Assembly (NCBI RefSeq): GCF_900601905.1
Contig: NZ_UWFA01000500.1
Location: 124,001-188,000, forward strand
Direction of reading: 5' to 3'
Length of the DNA: 64,000 nt
DNA from: Pseudomonas viridiflava
GTDB lineage: Bacteria; Pseudomonadota; Gammaproteobacteria; Pseudomonadales; Pseudomonadaceae
The translations under genes were made by a program, and so were the position numbers. Of the stretch, positions 60,947 to 64,000 are shown one piece after another (position 1 is the stretch's first letter; each line of letters opens with the position of its first letter). The notes below the pieces were generated by a model. The model was given only the letters and a program-made list of their open reading frames with translations, had not been told where the DNA came from and ran no database searches.

Positions 60947-63142
60947 TCAACGGACCTGCCACGGCGGTTCGCTGGTATTGGCCAGGCATAGCCAGCCTCC
61001 TGCGGCCTCATTAACGCGGGCAATGGCGTTGGATAAGTCGGCCTGGGTCAGGTGGCGCAGGGCTTCCTGCAGGAAGGCCAGGTAGTCATTGCCTCGACCG
61101 GCCAAGTGCCCTTGCCAGAGCAGTTCAGCAGCGCTGGCGTTGTCCATCGCGCTTAGATCCAGCTGGGCGATGAGCGCTGTGGTTTGTGCGCTGAGGTCGG
61201 TTTCGGTGGGTGCTTTCAGACTTATCAGGAATGCTTCGATGTGCCGAACCAGATCTTGAACCGACGCGCTGGGCGACTGGACGCCCAACAACAAGCCAGG
61301 CTTCCCGGTGATCTGTCGCAACCCGCTGAACACCGCGTAGCCCAACTGCAACTCAACCCGCAGGCGTTGATAGAACGGGCCTTGTATCAACTGCGCCAGT
61401 AAACGCCAGGCGGCTTCGTCGATGATCGATGAAGACGGCGCGGGGCAGAACAGCAGCACGGCGCTTTCTGTCGAGTCCGAGGGTTCTGCCTGCCAATGTC
61501 TGCCTGCAGGCAGGGTTTTAACGTGCGCTGGGGCGGTGTCTTGCAGGCCTGGCGTCTGTGTCAGCGCTGCATCACAGGCCAGCGCCCCCTGAGTGAAACT
61601 TATCCAGCGGGTGCACGCCCAGAAACGCTGGATGTCGGTTATTGCTGCGCCTGTTTTGGCATCCAGATAGCGATCCGGCAGGACGTGAAGCAACTGTCGA
61701 ATCGGGATCAGTGCCGGATCGTCAGGGAGCGAATCGAAGGTTTTATCGCCTGGTGCATTCAGCAGGCTGAATGCACATTCCAGAATGGCCGGAATGGGCC
61801 CTGTGATTCCGCTCAACTTCAGCTGCCAATAATCGCCGTACGCCGTGAACGCGAGATCCACTCCCGCCTGTTTGGCGTTGGCAGACAGGCCGCGCAGGCG
61901 ATGCTCAAACCGCTGCCACAGTGCGGGCTGCGGGCATTGCAGCTGCCAGCGCAGGTAAATCGCGCCTTCGTCGTCATTGCTAAGGTCACCGAGAAAGGGG
62001 TTGGGTGTGGGCAATTGCCAGTCGAGGGTTGTGGTCTGGGATTCAGGTTGCAGCTGCTCAAGCAGAGCGAACAACGCCTCGCAGCCTTGATCGGACAAAC
62101 CCAGCGGCCTATGGCCAGCATGATGATGGGCAAGCTCCAGCGGGCCGCAGGTTTGCAGGCGTCGCTGCGAAAGGCGGTTGTAGTCGTCGTGCAGGGTTGG
62201 CCATGTGGTGTGAAAGAGCGGGAGCCATGAACGCAGCTTTTCGGTAGCAGTGAGCGCGCTCGCGATGGCGCAATCACTCGCGACGCTGACCAAAGCCTGC
62301 CCCGCAAACTGATAAACCACCTCGGCCTTCAGCGACCCAATACCCTGTGCGCTGCTGCCATTGAGGGCATGACACAAAAACGCCACCGCCTCATCGGCGC
62401 CTTCCGGCAAATCCTCGACAGCAAAAAGATCGCAGGGCATCAGAGGCTCATGTTCAACCAGCCTCGGCGGGCGAGCTTGCTCAACCTTCACCCCGCTGGC
62501 GAAGTATTCACCATAAGTCGCCGCCAGGTCGCGCAGATCCTCCAGCGATTGCGGCCCGGCCAGACACAAAGTCATTTGCCCTGCTTGATAAAACTGCCGG
62601 AAGAACTGCTCAAGTGCCTGCTGAAACGCCTGATCCGGCACGCGCAGGCTGTAGCGGTTGCCCGCATGAAAACCCCGCAATGGGTGGCGGGGTGAAAGAC
62701 TTTGCAGCCGTTGAGTCTGCTGACGAGAGGCTGCGTCCCGCGACCAGGCGATAAACTCGGCGTGCAGCACTTCTCGTTCGCGCAGTTGGTCGGCCAGCAG
62801 CATGCGCGGGTTAGTGAGCATGTCGCACAGTCTCTCCAGCCCTTGGGAGAAACTCGCCGGGGGCAGTTCGAAGAAAAAGTCGGTGGTCCGCTCCCGGGTG
62901 CTGGCATTGACTTGCCCGCCGTGACGCTGAACGAAGGTCATCAGCTTTTCGTCGTCGGCGAAACGCTCGGTGCCGAGAAAGAACAGATGCTCGAGAAAAT
63001 GCGCCAACCCCGGCCACGCAGCAGGCACATCATGACTCCCCGCCGCCACCCGTAACGACGCCGCACAGCGCTTGAATCTGGGCGCGTGACAGAGCACGAC
63101 GTTAAGGCCGTTGGCGAGGGTCAGGTGTTGGGTGGTGGGCAT
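60947..63142 (-). CDS. pqqF: PQQ biosynthesis M16 protease PqqF
   Basis: A 731-residue zinc protease with the inverted motif HFLEH in GLAHFLEHLFFLGTERF (about residues 48-52) and three further M16-type domains. It probably degrades or trims PqqA. The ATG at 63142 gives MPTTQHLTLANGLNVVL, the usual start; 63172 is also open. It is upstream of pqqA on the same strand, the arrangement of fluorescent pseudomonads. It is the third M16 protein in the window. Confidence 0.92.
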   Translation of the reverse strand: MPTTQHLTLANGLNVVLCHAPRFKRCAASLRVAAGSHDVPAAWPGLAHFLEHLFFLGTERFADDEKLMTFVQRHGGQVNASTRERTTDFFFELPPASFSQGLERLCDMLTNPRMLLADQLREREVLHAEFIAWSRDAASRQQTQRLQSLSPRHPLRGFHAGNRYSLRVPDQAFQQALEQFFRQFYQAGQMTLCLAGPQSLEDLRDLAATYGEYFASGVKVEQARPPRLVEHEPLMPCDLFAVEDLPEGADEAVAFLCHALNGSSAQGIGSLKAEVVYQFAGQALVSVASDCAIASALTATEKLRSWLPLFHTTWPTLHDDYNRLSQRRLQTCGPLELAHHHAGHRPLGLSDQGCEALFALLEQLQPESQTTTLDWQLPTPNPFLGDLSNDDEGAIYLRWQLQCPQPALWQRFEHRLRGLSANAKQAGVDLAFTAYGDYWQLKLSGITGPIPAILECAFSLLNAPGDKTFDSLPDDPALIPIRQLLHVLPDRYLDAKTGAAITDIQRFWACTRWISFTQGALACDAALTQTPGLQDTAPAHVKTLPAGRHWQAEPSDSTESAVLLFCPAPSSSIIDEAAWRLLAQLIQGPFYQRLRVELQLGYAVFSGLRQITGKPGLLLGVQSPSASVQDLVRHIEAFLISLKAPTETDLSAQTTALIAQLDLSAMDNASAAELLWQGHLAGRGNDYLAFLQEALRHLTQADLSNAIARVNEAAGGWLCLANTSEPPWQVR

Positions 63143-63186
63143 GGCGGGTTCTGCAGAAAGACGAGCGATCATGCTAACGCGGCAAA

Positions 63187-63298
63187 CCTGTGGGAGCGAG
63201 ACCTCATGTGGGAGCGGTGCTTGCCCGCGATGAGGCTGGACGCGATCCAACGTGAACCGCGTGCAGCCTTATCGCGGGCAAGCACCGCTCCCTCAGAG
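63187..63298. repeat. REPIN with duplicated outer segment
   Basis: The left side has CCTGTGGGAGCGAGACCTCA followed by TGTGGGAGCGGTGCTTGCCC; the right side is GGGCAAGCACCGCTCCCTCA. The first segment looks like the stump of a second element of another type. Confidence 0.85.
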
Positions 63299-63301
63299 GT
63301 G

Positions 63302-64000
63302 TCAATCTCCAGCCAGATCCACATACAACCCAGGCCGACGATCATTGAAATAGGTATTGATCGACCGCGACTGTTCCATCAGTTGCCGATCCAGCGTGCC
63401 GATGATCAGGGTTTCATCTTGCGCGGCCAGCGCCAGACGGCTGCCGTCGGGGGCGCAAAGGCTGCTCAGGCCGCAATAGTGAATATCGCCCTCGCTGCCA
63501 CAGTAATTGGCGTAGGCCACGAAACACTGGTTTTCGTAGGCGCGGGCGCGAATCGTGACGTCGGCGACGAAGTCATAAGGGGCCATGTTCGCGGTCGGCA
63601 CCAGAATCACTTCGGCCCCGGCGAGCGCCAGGCGCCTGGTGTTCTCGGGGAATTCCACGTCGTAGCAGATCAGAAAGCCCAGTCGCCAGCCGTTCAGCGC
63701 AACCATCGGAAAGCGATCTTCTCCGGGGCGGAACATTGCTTTGTCCAGATCGCCATACAGATGCGTCTTGCGGTAATTGCACAAGGTCTGGCCGTGGGCG
63801 TCGATCAGCTGGATGGAGTTGAACACCTGCTCATCGACGCTCAGTTCCGGATAGCCGTAGAGAATCGCAATGCCACTGGCCTGGGCGATCGCTGCGATAT
63901 CACCCGCTGCGAAACCGTCGGCAGGTTGTGCCAAGGCGCGAGCAGCTTCGGCACCGATGTTGTAACCGGTGAGGAACATTTCCGGGCAGACCAACAGCTG
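63302..64000 (-). CDS. Nitrilase-superfamily amidohydrolase (N-terminus cut by window edge)
   Basis: 233 codons are visible and the frame runs off the right edge. All three catalytic residues can be seen: Glu in VCPEMFLTGYN, Lys in YRKTHLYGD and Cys in GFLICYDVEFPE. It is a cytosolic carbon-nitrogen hydrolase acting on an amide or carbamoyl substrate that cannot be named. Upstream of pqqF in the same direction with a REPIN between. Confidence 0.9.
   Translation of the reverse strand, partial: QLLVCPEMFLTGYNIGAEAARALAQPADGFAAGDIAAIAQASGIAILYGYPELSVDEQVFNSIQLIDAHGQTLCNYRKTHLYGDLDKAMFRPGEDRFPMVALNGWRLGFLICYDVEFPENTRRLALAGAEVILVPTANMAPYDFVADVTIRARAYENQCFVAYANYCGSEGDIHYCGLSSLCAPDGSRLALAAQDETLIIGTLDRQLMEQSRSINTYFNDRRPGLYVDLAGD

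Overview
The window is an uninterrupted stretch of a Pseudomonas chromosome, most like the P. fluorescens complex or another plant- or soil-associated lineage. The evidence is the GC-rich codon use, gene blocks typical of Pseudomonas (ahcY-metF behind an S-adenosylhomocysteine riboswitch; metX-metW-DUF4426-rdgB-hemW-DUF3392; trmB/thiG/thiS/mtgA/rpoH/ftsX-ftsE-ftsY; a pqq cluster that includes a pqqM-like peptidase; dgcAB with its own ETF genes), and more than twenty REP/REPIN palindromes between genes. No insertion sequence, prophage, CRISPR array, tRNA or rRNA was seen. Both edges cut genes: a response regulator on the left and a nitrilase-family amidohydrolase on the right.

Layout. 1-2.2 kb: truncated OmpR-type response regulator and a CPA1 Na+/H+ antiporter. 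2.3-10.2 kb: a tetronate (threonate/erythronate) catabolic locus. It has a DeoR-type regulator, a small secreted DUF2845 protein, an operator-like region, then ltnD-otnK-otnC-GntP permease-otnI, ending in a secreted alpha/beta hydrolase. 10.3-16 kb: acyl-CoA thioesterase, the promoter and SAH riboswitch of ahcY, metF, and the DEAD-box helicase rhlE. 16-22.2 kb, minus strand: YceI and cytochrome b561, a YheT-like hydrolase, rsmD and two M16 peptidases. 22.6-26.9 kb: ftsY-ftsE-ftsX-rpoH. 27-37.4 kb: mtgA, DUF423, thiS-thiG, trmB, DUF3392, hemW-rdgB-DUF4426, metW-metX, a methyltransferase and an orphan solute-binding protein. 37.9-40.4 kb: a GabP-like permease and two small genes. 40.6-48.4 kb: the dimethylglycine (choline/glycine betaine) catabolic cluster. 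49-54.5 kb: a FecI/FecR/TonB-receptor/PepSY iron-uptake locus with the same gene order as a fox locus. 54.6-64 kb: a glutathione transferase, then the PQQ biosynthesis cluster pqqF-A-B-C-D-E-M on the minus strand, and the truncated amidohydrolase.

How the genes work together. The tetronate operon should take four-carbon sugar acids to dihydroxyacetone phosphate and CO2. ahcY, metF, metX and metW serve the methionine/SAM cycle. dgcA/dgcB and the ETF genes strip methyl groups from dimethylglycine and pass electrons to the respiratory chain. The pqq genes supply the cofactor of periplasmic dehydrogenases. The sigma/anti-sigma/receptor set senses and imports a ferric siderophore, and the PepSY protein probably releases its iron.

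Points most worth following up: a secreted hydrolase attached to the tetronate operon, an array of TGTGAA/TTCACA half-sites in front of ltnD, three nearly identical 132-bp tandem REPIN units at 48.5 kb, loss of one iron-sulfur cysteine in the DgcA-like protein, and paired base changes within REP hairpins. All function calls rest on reading motifs and gene order; no database search was run.
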